Positions 11,387-22,683 of a stretch of 64,000 bases of DNA are shown piece after piece (within the stretch, counting starts at the first letter, position 1; every line of letters starts with the position of its first letter). The notes under the pieces are model-generated. The model was not told the origin of the DNA, ran no database searches, and worked only from the letters and a program-made list of their open reading frames with translations. A program made the position numbers and the translations under genes. This DNA comes from Rostrohypoxylon terebratum (Eukaryota > Ascomycota > Sordariomycetes > Xylariales > Hypoxylaceae). The stretch lies in assembly GCA_022497145.1 (NCBI GenBank), contig MU385859.1, positions 558,001 through 622,000 of the forward strand. The letters run 5' to 3'.

Positions 11387-14081
11387 CTTGTTCAATGATA
11401 ATCTATCACCGCGAAAACCTGCCTATCCAAGCAGGCAACTAACACGATCAAGGAGAATGGGGTATCAAAAAAAGAATAAGGCCAATTGGAAAGGTTGGCT
11501 TCGAAGAAGAGGATGGAAATGAATGTAGTCGCAGTCGCAGTCGTAATTCCTCCTCGTATCAACTCGTCGTCGTTGTCGTTGTCAATCAATGATCAGTTTT
11601 CGAAGCGGACCCGCCGTCTTGCACAGTCGTCGTCCCTCGCCCGCGAAGTATTCGACCGTGCTGTCGAATTGAATGAAGAGCAAAGACTGGCAGTGCGTCG
11701 AGAAGAAAAATTTAAGAAGAGAAGGGATTCCCGAGTCCCAGAATGGATTGGTAAATGAAAGACAAGGCGTCGTCCAAATCTAGGAGACAATGGAAACAGT
11801 TCCAAGTTTCCTGTCAAACAACGACAAGAAAAGACATGCCAGACAGGCTAGTGGGTTTGAGGATGCGAACTTGCGAAGAATGCGGGATGCCGCGCTATTG
11901 CGGTGTCATTGCAACCAGAGGCTTATCCTTAGGGCTGTTCTTGGGACGTTTGGTATTTCGATCGCCACAGTAAGCTTTCCCGTTTCCCGACGGATGGACT
12001 TTGGTGCCTTAGTTTTTCTTTTTCGGCTGCGCGCGGATGGGCAGATGGGCTGGAAAAGTTGAAGAAAATGGTCCGAGTGATGTCTCAGATTACAGGCCTG
12101 GTGGAAATCCAGTAACGAAAGTCAAGTCAAGGGACGAATAAGGACGAATTGGGGCGGGAACGGGACCTATGTTGTCCAATGCTGGCCAATACTGCCCGCT
12201 AATGTTGACTTGCTTTGTTTGATCGACCCCTAGGGCACGATGTGGGAAGTGCGTGGTTGGAGTGTCAAGAGATCGAATTGGGTCAAACGGGGAATATGTG
12301 GGGATTTTTATTTTATTTGATTGAAGTGAGTGTGAGAAGTGTTGCGTATGTGCGTACTGCTGTGTATGTGCGTAAGTATTTTAATGAGCGAATGACGATA
12401 TTTTTTAATTGTTTTAATTATCCATCGAGATATGTGCAATGTCAATTTTTCGTGATTGTTGCTGATGTAGATGGAAAGAGTGATTTCCAAGCTTACTATT
12501 TCTTGCGACAAGTATTCGAAAAAAAGGAGAGGAGGGAACCTGGAGTCTGGCGTGGCCTCGGAAAGAGGAAACGAGGAGGGAACGAGGGGGGGCTTATGGG
12601 AAAGCTCCAAGTTGGCTGGATCGACCCTGACAGCCTGACTGCCCCGACTGCCCTGACTTGCTTCGATTGGGTTTACCGTTTTGGTGGTTTGAGATTGCAG
12701 AAACAGGTATTATGCAGCATCAGTACGACATCAACGGTCCCAGTTTTTCGTAGCGTATCCGACGCCAGAGTTGATCAATCCGGTTGCTGATTGGATAACT
12801 GTTAACCGTAATGCAAGGTACCGAAAGCTAATTCTAGCTTAGCGCCGAACCCCTTGTGGTTCCTTGGTGGTTTGAGAAATCAGTGCGGGGGTACCTTTTT
12901 AGCGCATCGAGGGTACTGCACCTACCTTATTCGATGGATGTTGGGCGGAACTGCGACCTGCGACCTGCGACCTTAAACAGCTGGATAAAAATACTAATAG
13001 TACTTGGTCGGGACCCGACCGTTGAACCACATAATCCTCAATCTAAAAGAAACGCGAAACATCGAAATTTTAGAAACACCAAACACTTTTTCCTTTAGCT
13101 GAAATAAGGAAGCGCTTAAAATGACGTGCCCGAGTTAGAATTGTTTACTGTTACTCACGCAACCCAATCACCTAGATCCTACATAGTAGGATGCGTCGGC
13201 AAACGCATTGTGAATGGAGTCTAGGTACCTATTCATGTTGAGATTGTCCATTGTCCTGCATGATCTTCAGGCGTTTAGACAACCTATCAACCAATAAACC
13301 ATCTCGAATCTCCTCAGCCAACCGGACACGGCTAACCCCGATTTCTCATCCGAAGTCCGCTTGGCGAAGCGCCTCAGCGATCTACTTCCGTCTCACTCCA
13401 TTGCGAGGCCGATAAATCCTTCAGTTAGATCTGCAGCATGCCCGCAGGATCTCCCATATTGGCGACTATGCGTTGGCCAGTAGAAAGGGGAATCCTTCAT
13501 TCTTTTCTCACCGCGACCTCGGTTTCCTCATTTCCCTTCTCTCGAGGAGAAATAGCAATCAGTGCGATATGCGATATGCGAATCTCGCAAGCTCGCAACG
13601 AATGATGCATTACATTGCTATTATTGACACTATAGAAAGTGCATAAACCCACAAGCTGCTAGTACCTACCTAGATCACGAGCTGAGAGCTAAGTTCACGT
13701 TTTCTTGCCTCACTCTTGCTCTTACGAAGTGTCAAAATTGCAACGCAAAACCAGGGCATTTTTTGTTAGCTTAGGGGTGAGTATGCGAGATCAAAGAATA
13801 AAGAAAGAGAAAACGGATGCGAGTGGAAATCCACTACAGTGAGTTAGACTAGGTAGCCCACAAACGTTAAGACGAATCTGTTCTCGGAATGCCATTCTAT
13901 CCCTTGTGCGGTTATGAGGAACAAAGCCATTGAGAAGCGTGAGCATTCCAGAAAGCCTTCTCGCTCGTTGCCACACTCTCATACCCAGAGTAATCGTTCT
14001 ATTCCGTTTGATGACTTGATCTTTTTTTTTTCGAAACTACTCTTCGTCCTCGGCATCCTAAGCTTGATTCTCGCCGTCACT
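11387..14081. other. Long divergent intergenic region
   Basis: About 2.7 kb separate the divergently transcribed kch1-like gene and the pseudokinase gene, so both promoters must lie here. I see no conserved gene. An open frame at 12215-12790 (191 codons) has no domain, no complexity bias and no splice support. Small tandem repeats occur, such as CTGCGAC three times at 12951-12971 and CTGACTGCC-like copies near 12630-12660. Confidence 0.5.
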
Positions 14082-15444
14082 ATGGATTACCAAGGCCCCT
14101 ACGATGAGCTCCAAGATGCCAGTCAATATGAATTCGTTGATGAACTTAAGGAAGGCGTCTGGAAAGTGCGTCGTAAGGAAGACCAAATTGAGTACCTCGC
14201 TCACGATATCACTGAAATTTTGGTCTCAGATGGAAATCCTAGCAATTTTCAACAGCTCCTGATTTCGAAAAAAACCAACATCATCGAACCACTCAAAGCT
14301 ATACTAAATCATTGGAATCTGGTCTCTTTGAAAGATATTATCCATGTCCAGACGCCCGAAACCAAATCCCAGGTCGGCTATCTATACTTTGCCGTTTGGG
14401 AGTTCTGCGATGCCGGACATTTAGGGAACTTGTTCTTTAGCGAGCGGCAGAAATCCGTTGATTCAAGGATGTTTTTACCAGAGTCGTTATGTTGGCATGT
14501 ACTCCGTTCGATCGTAAAAGCCATCGCATGGTTGCATGAGGGTGCCCGGCCATCCGGACTCGGAGCAGATGGTTATCCGAGCTACTCCCCGGAGATTGAC
14601 TGGGAACCTATCTTGCATCGCAATATCCATCCCGAAAACATATTCTTCATGCATCCCAAGCGTGGCGAATGGTATGGGAATTGCAAGCTAGGTAACTACG
14701 CCAACGCATTCATATCCGGCCACCATAATGGATACGAAGAGAAGCCAAAACACGTACGACATCGAAGTGAAGCCTTGGCTCCACCCCGAACTCAAGGTTT
14801 CCAACCTCTTGAAGACCTCATAAAACGAGACGAAGAAATGGGACATCTCTATCCTCAGCAGGTAAGCCAACCAACCTCATTCTCTCTCTCTATGTGTGTG
14901 TGTGTGTGAGCATATATATTGACTATTCTTCTAGCCAAACCAACCCTACACCAGAATCAGCGAAATCAGGGCAGTTGGGGAAATCTTGCAGGCGATGATG
15001 GTTCGTCCTAGTGATTCTGTGCTCCATTTCCAATCGATTCACGAAAAATCAGCGTACGATAATCTCCAACATACGGATTACTCGCATATACTGAAGAATA
15101 TGGTGGTATGGCTGATGGAACTCAACACGGACGAAAATGATGAGAACGGGTACATATATAACGAACGAAACCGGAATTACCCGACTACTCTCGCATGCAC
15201 CAATGTCGAGGCTCGATATAAAGAATGGTTAAGATCCGGCCATCCGGAAGCAAGTAAGATGATCACGATCGAGTCCGAACTATGGAGGCAAAGAGCCGAG
15301 GATGATGCGGAGGGGGCACATAACCTCCAGCATCTAGGGGATGTCTACAAGGTCTTGGATAAGCAAGACAAGTTAGTTGAACAGTTTTATGGGAAACCGG
15401 AGAGGGAGGAGGATGTTGATATCTCGCCTATTACGAGCATATAA
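14082..15444 (+). CDS. Protein kinase-like protein, predicted catalytically dead
   Basis: Two exons, 14082-14861 and 14935-15444, joined by a phase-0 intron (GTAAGC...TAG, 73 nt); 429 aa. The kinase C-lobe framework is recognisable, but key residues are changed. The catalytic-loop HRD...KPEN is H179-R180-N181-I-H-P-E-N, so the catalytic Asp is Asn and the Lys is His. The DFG position reads N205-Y-A. I find no VAIK lysine in the N-lobe. Conserved flanking signals remain: WEFCDAGHLGNLFF (hinge), AIAWLHEG before the loop, and YTRISEIRAVGEILQAMM in exon 2. The frame is open upstream to 13914, but the ATG at 14082 is preferred because the preceding residues look like translated UTR (Phe-rich run from a T tract). 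A scaffold or regulatory role is possible; function unknown. Confidence 0.85.
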
Positions 15445-16563
15445 CCCCCTACTACCGTCGGCATCTTGTAGGCGTACCGTCAAGTTTGGACAAGTTTGGA
15501 GAGTAATGGATGGTGCTAGTAAGACTGGGTAGGTAGATATTCATACCTACTCCTCAGATTCGTTATATTTGGATGAATGTCACCCATGCATCCGTGGATA
15601 CGGCACCCATTAATGAAAGCTGAATATTTCTATCTTATATATCTTATAGGTGGCTCTCAAGCCACTAACGTAGTCGACGTCATAATCTAGGTAGCTTATA
15701 TAGGTAGGTACTGTAGGTACTGGATAGCTGCATTTGTCAACCCGATTTGTAAAGATCCTCGATCGCTCTCGTAGTAAATCTTAGAATGTTAGCTTGGGAC
15801 TAGAACAGGAGAATATCATGGATGTCAATGATTGATCCTTACCCCTTCCCTTTTTTGAAGAAACTAACCCAATTATTATTGTTAGTGCCTTCCCTCGGGA
15901 AGAACATGTTCTCTGAAGATATCGTCCTTTCCAATTTTGGCGCATCCGGCGCAAGTCTAATGACTTCCGTGACTTCCGGCGCGAGGACCGGCGTTAGCGT
16001 TATGGAGCCCAACCCCCTATCTTATCTTATCGTTAGATGGAAAGAGCCAACGCTCGGACCATGCAAGTCATTAAATGGATTAAATGGATTAAATGGCCCC
16101 TGACTAACATCCATTTGAACTGAACGGATCAAGAGACCGAGCATTCGACGTCACATCAACCTTAGAAAAAAGCTTACCATTCTTTAACCCTCGCTCTTAA
16201 CTTTCTCACTCTCCCCCCCGTCTCTCCGACGATATCATGACAACCGTGATAAAGTGAAGTCACGTCGCTCTGTCTAAACTCGGATGTTCGGACGGTGAGA
16301 GAAGAGGAGAGAATTGTTTCGTCACAGCCGATGCGAAGTCCCAAGCAAACAATAATACGGCGCGCCGTCGTCAGGGTTTTGATCATCCGCTGACGGGTTA
16401 AACGGCCAAACCCAACCCCCTTATACGAGGCCATATACGAGGTTCCGAACTACCTGGCGTATATCTGTATATCTACTATATACCTAGTCGTTGCTTAATA
16501 CCCCGATCTACCTCCCGCACGCAACGTGTCCGCCGACCGCCGACCGCAAATACCACCGTAACC
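15445..16563. other. Intergenic with a 9-bp tandem repeat
   Basis: Between two plus-strand genes. It carries TAGGTA-rich DNA near 15530-15725 and about three copies of TTAAATGGA at 16071-16096. No gene is supported. Confidence 0.5.
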
Positions 16564-17412
16564 ATGCCGCCCTCCGTCTCCGTCTCCGTCTCCGCACCCA
16601 CGCCCTCCCTCCTCCTCACCAAACGCCTGACCGCGTTCCTCAGCTCGAATCTCAGCCCGCAGATCCATACCGCGGCGCTGACCACGCTGTCGGGCAAGCT
16701 CCTCGCGCACGCGTCGCCCCACCCCGTCGGCACGCTGCGCACGCAATGCACCGTCGCCGCCTCGATCTGGGCCTTATACTCGACGGGGGAGCGGTACACG
16801 GTGATCGAAGCGCTGCCGCCGCAACACAGCGGCCTTCACACGGACGACTTCACCGCGCCGCCGACGCCGACCCCCAACGCCGTGACCATCCAGCTCACCG
16901 GCGGCGTCATGGTGATCCGCTACCTCCGCTGCGGCCTGCTCTTCGTGTGCATCGGGCCGCTCGGCAGCGACGACGGGCGGCCCTCGACATCCACCTCGCA
17001 CGCTCCCCACTCGCCGCGTATACCGCACCCCGCGCACTCGCACGCGAACCTGAATCCCCCTTCTTCCTCTACCTTCGGCCCGACCCTCGCCCCCCAGACG
17101 CCCACGCACCACTCGCACGCCTCGGCTCACCCGCACACGCCGCAATCCCACCATAGCCAGGGCCGCCCCGTGCCCTCGACGCCTCGCCACGACGTGCACC
17201 ACCCCCAGACGCCGCTAGGCTCGCCGTCGGACGTCGCGAGCGTGGTCAGCGCCGGCGCCGCGACGACGGCCAGCGTCGCTACCACGGCTAGCGTCGCGGC
17301 TACCGCGGTCGTGGCTACGCGGCGGCAGGCGGAGGAGCTGGCGCGCTGGTTAGATGATAAACTGGGCTGCTTGGGGGTGCTGGAGGAGGGGCTGGGGGTT
17401 GAGGCGAGATGA
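16564..17412 (+). CDS. Hypothetical protein, possibly Roadblock/LAMTOR2-like
   Basis: Single exon, 282 aa, very GC-rich at third positions. The N-terminal 135 residues look like an alpha-beta Roadblock/LC7-type domain: an initial helix (LTKRLTAFLSSNL), a strand-turn-strand TTLSGKLLAHASPHP, then helix TQCTVAASIWALY, and later two strands ending VIRYLRCGLLFVCIGP. Roadblock proteins of the LAMTOR2/Ego type scaffold Rag GTPase/TORC1 signalling at the vacuole; this link is inference from the pattern only. Residues 140-245 are His/Pro/Ser/Thr-rich and probably disordered, followed by an Ala/Thr/Val repeat and a final helix RRQAEELARWLDDKLGCLG. The ATG at 16564 is the first in frame. The CDS is well supported; the name is tentative. 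Confidence 0.75.
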   Translation: MPPSVSVSVSAPTPSLLLTKRLTAFLSSNLSPQIHTAALTTLSGKLLAHASPHPVGTLRTQCTVAASIWALYSTGERYTVIEALPPQHSGLHTDDFTAPPTPTPNAVTIQLTGGVMVIRYLRCGLLFVCIGPLGSDDGRPSTSTSHAPHSPRIPHPAHSHANLNPPSSSTFGPTLAPQTPTHHSHASAHPHTPQSHHSQGRPVPSTPRHDVHHPQTPLGSPSDVASVVSAGAATTASVATTASVAATAVVATRRQAEELARWLDDKLGCLGVLEEGLGVEAR

Positions 17413-19019
17413 GTGGATGGGACGTACGCACCGGTTATGATGTGTGTGGTTATTAATTCTTTAGGGACTCGTGGTGGTGAGGTGCTATGGGCGATTTGGG
17501 TCGGTGACGTTCTGGGTCCGAGGATTACGGGCCTGGTATCAGCGTCAGTCGCGTGGTGGCACGGAGATACGACGTCGCGCACAGTCGAGGTAATTATCGC
17601 CTATGCCTATGCCTGAAACGAGGCTCAAGAGGCGCGTTCCGTACGAAAAGGATATGGGCTTTCGTATCACAGATGTACGATTGAGGAGGCACTCGCTGAA
17701 AATATCTTTGCAAGTCGGTTTATTTTGATTTAGCATAGCTCGGGACAAAGGAGAATAGGGATTCTAAAAAGGCGTATTGCTAAGGTGGTAATCTGTTTAT
17801 CGGTAGTTGCTGCTATAAGGCAGAAGATATATCGTTTGATATCGTTTGTATTGATGATTTAAATTAATGGAATACCCAATATCGTCTGCTTTGGATGTTT
17901 ATCTAGTCGTTGAGTCTGACTTGTTTCGTATTGCAGGTCGCATGTGCCCTACTTACTCTACCTAAAGCTTAAGCTGACCTGGTATTTCAAAGATTGGTAG
18001 TCGAACTAGACGCTAGCAGTCTATCTAGTCTTTGGATAAAGGGAGAGTCTTATTTGCCATAGTCATACGCCCGAATGGATCCTATTAGTTTATTTCTACT
18101 TGTGAAAGGCCTGCCATCTAGGTCGGCGACCATTTTAATCCACCGTTGAATACCTAGGTTTGGATCTATTTGACGGGGTATTAACATTCGCTTGAGGATA
18201 TTCGCGTACGCCCCTTTAGCATTGACTAATGGAGGGTTCGAAGCCACCAGCGATGAATGTGCAAGATATAGGTCTCACGATTTAATTTGCCTATTTTCTC
18301 ACATCTAGTTCGTAACACAAGACTCGTTGCCTCTACAGAGAGGATGACAAATTGTGTTATTTGCTTGAGTAAGGCATGCTGTATTATGTGATACACTATA
18401 TACTATCCAATTATCGATCTATTCGGTCGTGCCTGAATTTCTTCTATATCAAAGCAAGACATGAATATGTCCTACATCCTAACAGGAGATCCTTAAAATA
18501 GAAAAGAAGATTCTAGGATAGACTTTGTGTCTTGACCAACCAACTAACATGTCGCTTCGCCGGAAGGCCTACTCCCAAAAGACCATGTCCGCGTCGTACG
18601 TCCGTAGCAGCAAACACTCGTTTCCAAACTCGAGTCACCCTTTCACTATCGTATCAATCATTGGCTTCTCATGAACAAACGAACATCATACGACCCCTTT
18701 TCCTTCGGCTTTATGAACTCGAATCGAAAACTCGGGATGGGGTCAGGGGCCTCGTGCGTATGTCTCTGAGAGGGGTATCGACTTCATTCGGCTATGAAAG
18801 ATAAGAGAATTAGCTTCGTCTCGTACGATTATAAAATATGACGGAAAATAAGTTGGGATGTAGTTACATATAAGGTAAGGAAGCAGAGAGAGCTGCCCAT
18901 GGGCTTTCTCTCGAGTAGCAGCATCGACATCTTATTCTTGCTTGGAATCTAAGCTGCGCTGAACTTGATTCTTTCCGCTGTCACAAACCTTGTCTTCTCA
19001 ATACAAACGCCTATCCATA
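17413..19019. other. Intergenic, mostly featureless
   Basis: AT-richer than its surroundings. It holds one coding-like fragment on the minus strand near 18.05-18.27 kb, listed separately. The 100 bp before 19020 should contain the promoter and 5' UTR of the small secreted protein. Confidence 0.5.
18050..18274 (-). pseudogene. Coding-like fragment of unknown origin
   Basis: An open stretch of about 74 codons bounded by stops, without an initiating ATG at its start. The translation has a normal globular composition, including IQRWIKMVADLDGRPFTSRN, and is not low-complexity, unlike the chance frames around it. I could not link it to a neighbouring exon or recognise the family. It may be the last exon of a lost or diverged gene, or chance. 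Confidence 0.25.
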
Positions 19020-19357
19020 ATGCGTATCGTCAACATCCTAGCACTCTGTTATGTCGCAGCGGCATCAGCGCAGACGACCACGACAACAACGTCAACAACA
19101 TCGACAACCACGTCAGCGACTTCGTCGAAGACTGAAGCATGGTTCTACTGCGTAAGCCATCCGCTTCGACACACCCACCAACTCTACATCCGTTTTTATG
19201 AACAATGTGTGGTTGCTAACTTTGCAAATATCAAAAATAGTGCTGTAACAACGAAGATGGCTGCAGCGCGGGCCCCCCTTGCTGTGGGAATGGCAGTTGT
19301 GATGGGGAAATCATATGGTGCCCTGGCTCGACCAAGAGACCAAATCTTGAACACTAA
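19020..19357 (+). CDS. Small secreted cysteine-rich protein
   Basis: Two exons, 19020-19151 and 19241-19357, phase-0 intron (GTAAGC...TAG, 89 nt); 82 aa. It has a clear signal peptide (about residues 1-18, MRIVNILALCYVAAASAQ), then a Thr/Ser linker of about 20 residues, likely O-glycosylated. The compact C-terminal module has eight closely spaced cysteines in the order C-CC-C-CC-C-C: YC, CC, C, CC, C and C, with short Gly/Asn/Asp-rich loops. The intron falls exactly between the first and second of these cysteines. The pattern suggests a disulfide-stabilised module, knottin-like or carbohydrate-binding-like. Small secreted cysteine-rich proteins are often candidate effectors or cell-wall proteins in fungi; nothing here proves either. 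Reading through the intron gives a different, cysteine-poor tail, which supports the spliced model. Confidence 0.8.
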
Positions 19358-20502
19358 GATTATACAAGTAGGAACTAGTGGGTTTGTTTCTAGTGGTTGG
19401 CCTATGATGGAAGCTTCCCTACCGCTAGGTTAGGAGATTCTTCGTAGTTGGTTGTATTCGGTTGTGTCGGGACTTGAAACGTAGGGAATCTCAAAGAGGC
19501 TCTGTTGCTTGGCCTTTTACCCAGGTATCTAAATATAACGAATATTTCCGAGTAGCACTGTACAGCTATGGACAGTTACCTAAGGGCATTGAAATCGTCT
19601 GTCGACATATTAGGAAGCATATGTGACCCAGGGGCCTTGGCTAGACAGTCGACAGAAGGCCTAATCTGGAACACGACGTGAATATAGAGACAAATACAGA
19701 ATATGTTGTACTTGTGGAATAGTAGTATGTGCCACACCTAATATATTGTAAGACCCTAGATTAAGCCGTCGTCATTGTACGATCACACTGCAACGAACCG
19801 CTCTAGGGACGCACGGAAGGAGGGGTCCCCGGCAGCCCTGATGGATTTAGTGGACTAGTATTTTCGATGCTGTGAATAGCCTAGCATTGCGGTGCTAGAT
19901 ATGGGTTAGTCACACATTGTAATTGGGTCGATCGCTGAATAAGTGGTACCGATATATAGATCGTATATCGTATATATCACAACTATAGCCGAAGAATTGC
20001 TTTCCAAGATCAAACCCCCACCCATTATCATGGGTGAAGGTGATAATTGCCAACAACACAGACGAAATTTCCAAGTTGGTAAGTGTGTCAATATGGATTT
20101 ATATTTTTTTTAATATGATAGAGGAACGTAAGCCCCTGATTTGTTTTCATGCCATGAACATCATTCCGTAGCTACTTACTCGATACACCATGCGTTTAGA
20201 CAGATTCAAATCATACAAACAAGCGTCAGAGATATATATGAAACTTTAGATACACTTAGTCTCTATGTAATGAATATTTTGTACCTATACATCAAGCCTA
20301 GTACTAAAAACGCAGAGTTGGGTATCTGATGCAGATGCAATGCCTAAAAGCAGCCGTATCCCGGTGACGAAATGACGCCTAGTAGCAGATATCGGCAACG
20401 GGGGTATCATGATCTAGAATCGAAGAAAACGCGCCAAACACCCCGCTGTTGTACCCTTGATTTCCGTAAACTACTTCCTTGTTTCTACAATGCCAACCTC
20501 TT
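19358..20502. other. Convergent intergenic region, nothing recognised
   Basis: Lies between the 3' ends of the secreted protein gene (+) and the vvd-like gene (-). AT-rich with short frames only; it should contain both 3' UTRs. Confidence 0.5.
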
Positions 20503-21252
20503 TCACCAAGTCTTCTCGGCAAGGAACCCAACCGAATACCTGGGCGTTGGATTTTCCCAGCAGACCGGAATCATAGTCAACAGGTTGACAAATTTCTCGC
20601 CGTTCTTCTTGAAATTCGTGACCTCAACAGCGATCTCGTTGTTCGATTCGACGGCCCGCCGCATCTTCTCGATTAAGTCCTTATCCACGTACTTTCTGGT
20701 AGACTTCTGCTTAACTTGACCGCCGGGGGCTTGTAAAAATCGACAATTCCAGCCAATAACCTCAGATTGTGAATAACCGGTCAACTCCGTGAACGGTTCT
20801 GAAGCATAGACCATGGGGTAGTCGTGTTGCTGAAGATCGCACATGACGAGGGCACAGGATGCGTCTATGGGACCAAGTTCGACGATTGGATTTGGTCTCG
20901 ACATAACTCGGACCTGAATGGGGCTTGTTAGAAGGCTATTGTTAAGATGTAAATGAGGATAGTATTCTTACTAATATGCTCATCATGTCAAAACCACTTG
21001 GGGCATACAGACCAGGGTAAATGACGGAATCGTGTACATCGTCACGTTGTGCCATGGTCAAGGCGGACGGAACAGCAGCCCCGGAGTCTTGATAATGATA
21101 CTATATGATGAATAAGTGACTTGTTCGTCGAGGCAAGGCTAATTTGCTTTTCTTATACTAGGTTTATGGAAACGAACAAGGGTAGTTAGGGCAGGGCTGT
21201 GATATCGTACCTGTAAAGCATCTTCTTCCCACGGATTCAGGAAAGTAGCCAT
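20503..21252 (-). CDS. vvd: VIVID-like LOV-domain blue-light photoreceptor
   Basis: VVD is a small flavin-binding LOV protein that damps White Collar signalling (photoadaptation, circadian gating). Three exons: 21252-21211 (14 codons, MATFLNPWEEDALQ), 21100-20972 and 20913-20503; introns of 110 and 58 nt; 193 aa against 186 in Neurospora. The order matches Neurospora VVD as I recall it: NPWE near the start, YAPSGFDMM cap region, SRPNP(I)VELGP, then the LOV core with YASEPFTELTGY, the photoactive GWNCRFLQ (adduct Cys114), STRKYVD, and NFKKNGEKFVNLLTMIPV. Odd point: Trp precedes Asn-Cys where Arg, Lys or His is usual. Without the two small upstream exons the frame begins at MSRPNP, lacking the N-terminal cap; the intron phases argue for the longer protein. 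A possible light-response element lies about 0.5 kb upstream. Confidence 0.93.
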
Positions 21253-21775
21253 GTGTATTTAGAGTTGGTGAGCTAGTGACGAGAGTTCAGAATATGGAGA
21301 AAAAATCGTAGATTTGATGTAGGAGACAACAGTTGATAAATATAGAATCGACAAGTTGGAAGTATGTCTCTAACAACACAACACGATGCAGACAATATGG
21401 GCTATACTTGAATGGCGGACATGGAGTTTTTATGAGCCTTCAAAGGATGAGCTGGAGCGGTGGGATCAGGCATCGTCCGCCCGAACCACGTGCCTCTCTC
21501 TTTTTTTTTAAAGGGAGGCATGCATAGACTCAGCAGTTTATTACTTTTGGTTTCAATGGCAGTGTTAAAGAGGTCTTACTAACCCAAGGATGCATGTTGT
21601 TTCGTATCCGATGAAAGGTTAACGTTGGATTGTATGCGGGTAAATTTGGCGAACAACAGGTTCCAGGCCAATGGGCTTGGGAAGTACAAATTCGGTACAT
21701 CCAGCACGGATCCGTAGCGAGCATATGATATCCAGATGCGCTTTTGTCGGACGATGGCTGCCACTCGATGTCATA

Positions 21776-21793
21776 ATCGTGATCGAGCACGAT
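21776..21793. promoter_or_regulatory. Candidate light-responsive element upstream of vvd
   Basis: A GATCGA core (21781-21786) sits within an inverted repeat, ATCGTG (21776-21781) and CACGAT (21788-21793), about 525 bp upstream of the vvd ATG. White Collar complex sites are described as GATCGA-like or GATN repeats. Position and sequence fit; binding is inference, and a 6-bp core also occurs by chance. Confidence 0.35.
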
Positions 21794-22607
21794 AAAGGCA
21801 GACTATCTGCAGCCACGAAGCCCTATTCCCGGAACAGTCTAAAGCCACCGACACTTTGACGGGACCGCCCCTAGCTCGCCTTGAAACCTTTCACCTATTA
21901 TGCACGGGCTGACGGGGAAGTAAGGCACATTGGGTCCATTTGGGTCCATCGTGGTTTTTGTGGTCATCTTAGATCCATATTCGGGAATTCGATTGCTAAA
22001 AGTTCATGTATTCCAATGCGAGGTCTCAGATTTTTGATCTAAGGTCTTAAATCTCAATAATCTAATATTAAAACTCCTAAGACACGCGTGATGCTATCAC
22101 TAGAATCTAGAGAATCCATCGTTCCATCTTTTTCTGCATGCGTAGTACAACGCTAGACGAGAATTATGCCGGACCCGAACTGCCGAAGAATGAATCGAGC
22201 ATTCTTGGAGTGACGGTCTGACGGTGAAGCTACAAAGAGCTGTACCCGGGGGATTGTTCTCGATGATCTCAAGTCTCAATAGTCCTGAGTTTTGTTAGTA
22301 ATGCTGTGTTAGGGGTTAAGTGGTTAAGTGTCAGAGTGGTAACCGGTGGTAACCAGGGACCAGGGAGAACATTAGGACCTAGGACCTAGGTATCTATTGC
22401 CTGCAAGTAAGAATTTAAGTAGGTAGCTAGGCAAGCCACGCAAGGCATAGCCATTGCCGAGGATAGGCGGTAGGCGGTAGGCGGGCTGGCGGGACGGGGA
22501 TTTGTGTTTGGGTGTCAAGGGGGGCGATCTCTGCGGAAGGCTTTTCTCCTTCGATCTTGAAAGAATCTGGCAGTTTGGGAATCTTCAAATCTTCAAGGTT
22601 GGGGGAT

Positions 22608-22683
22608 TGTGGAGACTGTGGAGACTGTGGAGATGTGGGCGTCATCCATAATTCCACACTTCCACACTTCCACACTTCCACAC
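22608..22683. repeat. Two adjacent short tandem repeats
   Basis: TGTGGAGAC occurs three times at 22608-22634 (last base varies), and TTCCACAC occurs four times at 22652-22683. The two units are partly complementary (GTGGA / TCCAC), so the single strand could fold on itself. Confidence 0.85.

Noticed and set aside
12215..12790. A 191-codon open frame in the kch1/pseudokinase intergenic region
   Set aside because: No domain, no codon or complexity bias, mixed AT- and GA-rich segments, and no splice or homology support.
13914..14081. N-terminal extension of the pseudokinase from the upstream ATG
   Set aside because: The added residues come from a T-rich tract and basic UTR-like sequence without kinase similarity; the ATG at 14082 begins the normal-looking protein.
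16774..17202. A 142-codon minus-strand Arg/Gly/Val-rich frame
   Set aside because: Shadow of the GC-rich plus-strand gene at 16564-17412.
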